Positions 25,608-25,615 of a stretch of DNA of 25,615 nucleotides are shown here, one piece after another (position 1 is the first letter of the stretch; each line of letters begins with the position of its first letter). Made by a program: the position numbers and the translations under genes. Below the pieces are notes generated by a model. It had not been told where the DNA came from and ran no database searches. It worked only from the letters and a program-made list of their open reading frames with translations. This DNA is from Bacteroidetes bacterium UBA2322 (lineage in GTDB: Bacteria; Bacteroidota; Bacteroidia; Chitinophagales; UBA2359), in contig DDVC01000100.1 in assembly GCA_002345145.1 (NCBI GenBank), forward strand, positions 13,048 through 38,662. Reading direction: 5' to 3'.

Positions 25608-25615
25608 TATCTTTG
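25608..25615 (+). promoter_or_regulatory. Candidate -7 box at the window edge
   Basis: The last eight bases, TATCTTTG, match TAnnTTTG. TTAG at 25585-25588 lies 19 bases upstream and is a weak -33 candidate. It would serve a rightward gene beyond the window. The stretch 25514-25607 holds nothing else I can support. Confidence 0.3.

Overview
The window reads as chromosomal DNA from the phylum Bacteroidota. The evidence is the type of proteins (large Q/A-cleaved secreted proteins built of P, PKD, CARDB and Fn3 modules, a family-3 glycogen synthase, a lipoprotein with an acidic stretch after its cysteine), the near absence of Shine-Dalgarno sites, and several copies of the Bacteroidota -7 promoter box TAnnTTTG. 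The order or genus cannot be fixed from the sequence. No tRNA, rRNA, CRISPR array, transposase or integrase was seen.

Layout. 1-211: gene-free flank with fragments of intergenic repeats. 212-3127 (-): secreted CotH-kinase-like protein with two P domains and a dockerin-like tail. 3415-4161 (+): lipoprotein. 4193-5242 (-): family 2 glycosyltransferase. 5458-6870 (+): exported M28 zinc peptidase. 7006-8808 (+): glycogen synthase. 9017-12460 (-): large secreted BNR beta-propeller protein that seems to have lost its C-terminus. 12618-13811 (-): class I aminotransferase. 14034-14876 (+): AccD. 14933-15394 (+): small membrane-anchored proline-rich protein. 15415-15966 and 16003-16950 (-): inorganic pyrophosphatase behind a GHMP (mevalonate-kinase-like) kinase. 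17131-17643 (+): small exported protein with an LRAT/NlpC-like NCQHF motif. 17869-18940 (+): wreck of a type I restriction-modification locus, an hsdM 5' end joined to a broken DUF1016 (YhcG-type) nuclease gene. 19046-24073 (+): giant multidomain GH18 chitinase. 24383-25513 (+): HemW-like radical SAM protein.

Two themes stand out. First, the window is rich in secreted multidomain proteins. Two of them, the CotH protein and the chitinase, end in the same module of about 215 residues: a beta-rich part, then two 12-residue calcium-loop motifs set exactly 29 residues apart, then a terminal IGV-L--Y motif. This looks like a shared surface-anchoring or sorting tail and is the best candidate here for an undescribed system. 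The BNR protein shares a PKD-like domain with the chitinase, but stops in the middle of it, and a plausible continuation lies in another frame. Second, a defence locus has decayed: a deletion fused two genes, two Gln (CAA) positions have become TAA stops, and a one-base shift breaks the C-terminus.

The remaining genes are housekeeping (fatty-acid and isoprenoid precursors, pyrophosphate removal, amino-acid and haem metabolism, glycogen) and form no large operon. The gaps carry three families of short intergenic repeats, and the heptamer CATCGGG and its complement are strikingly frequent throughout.
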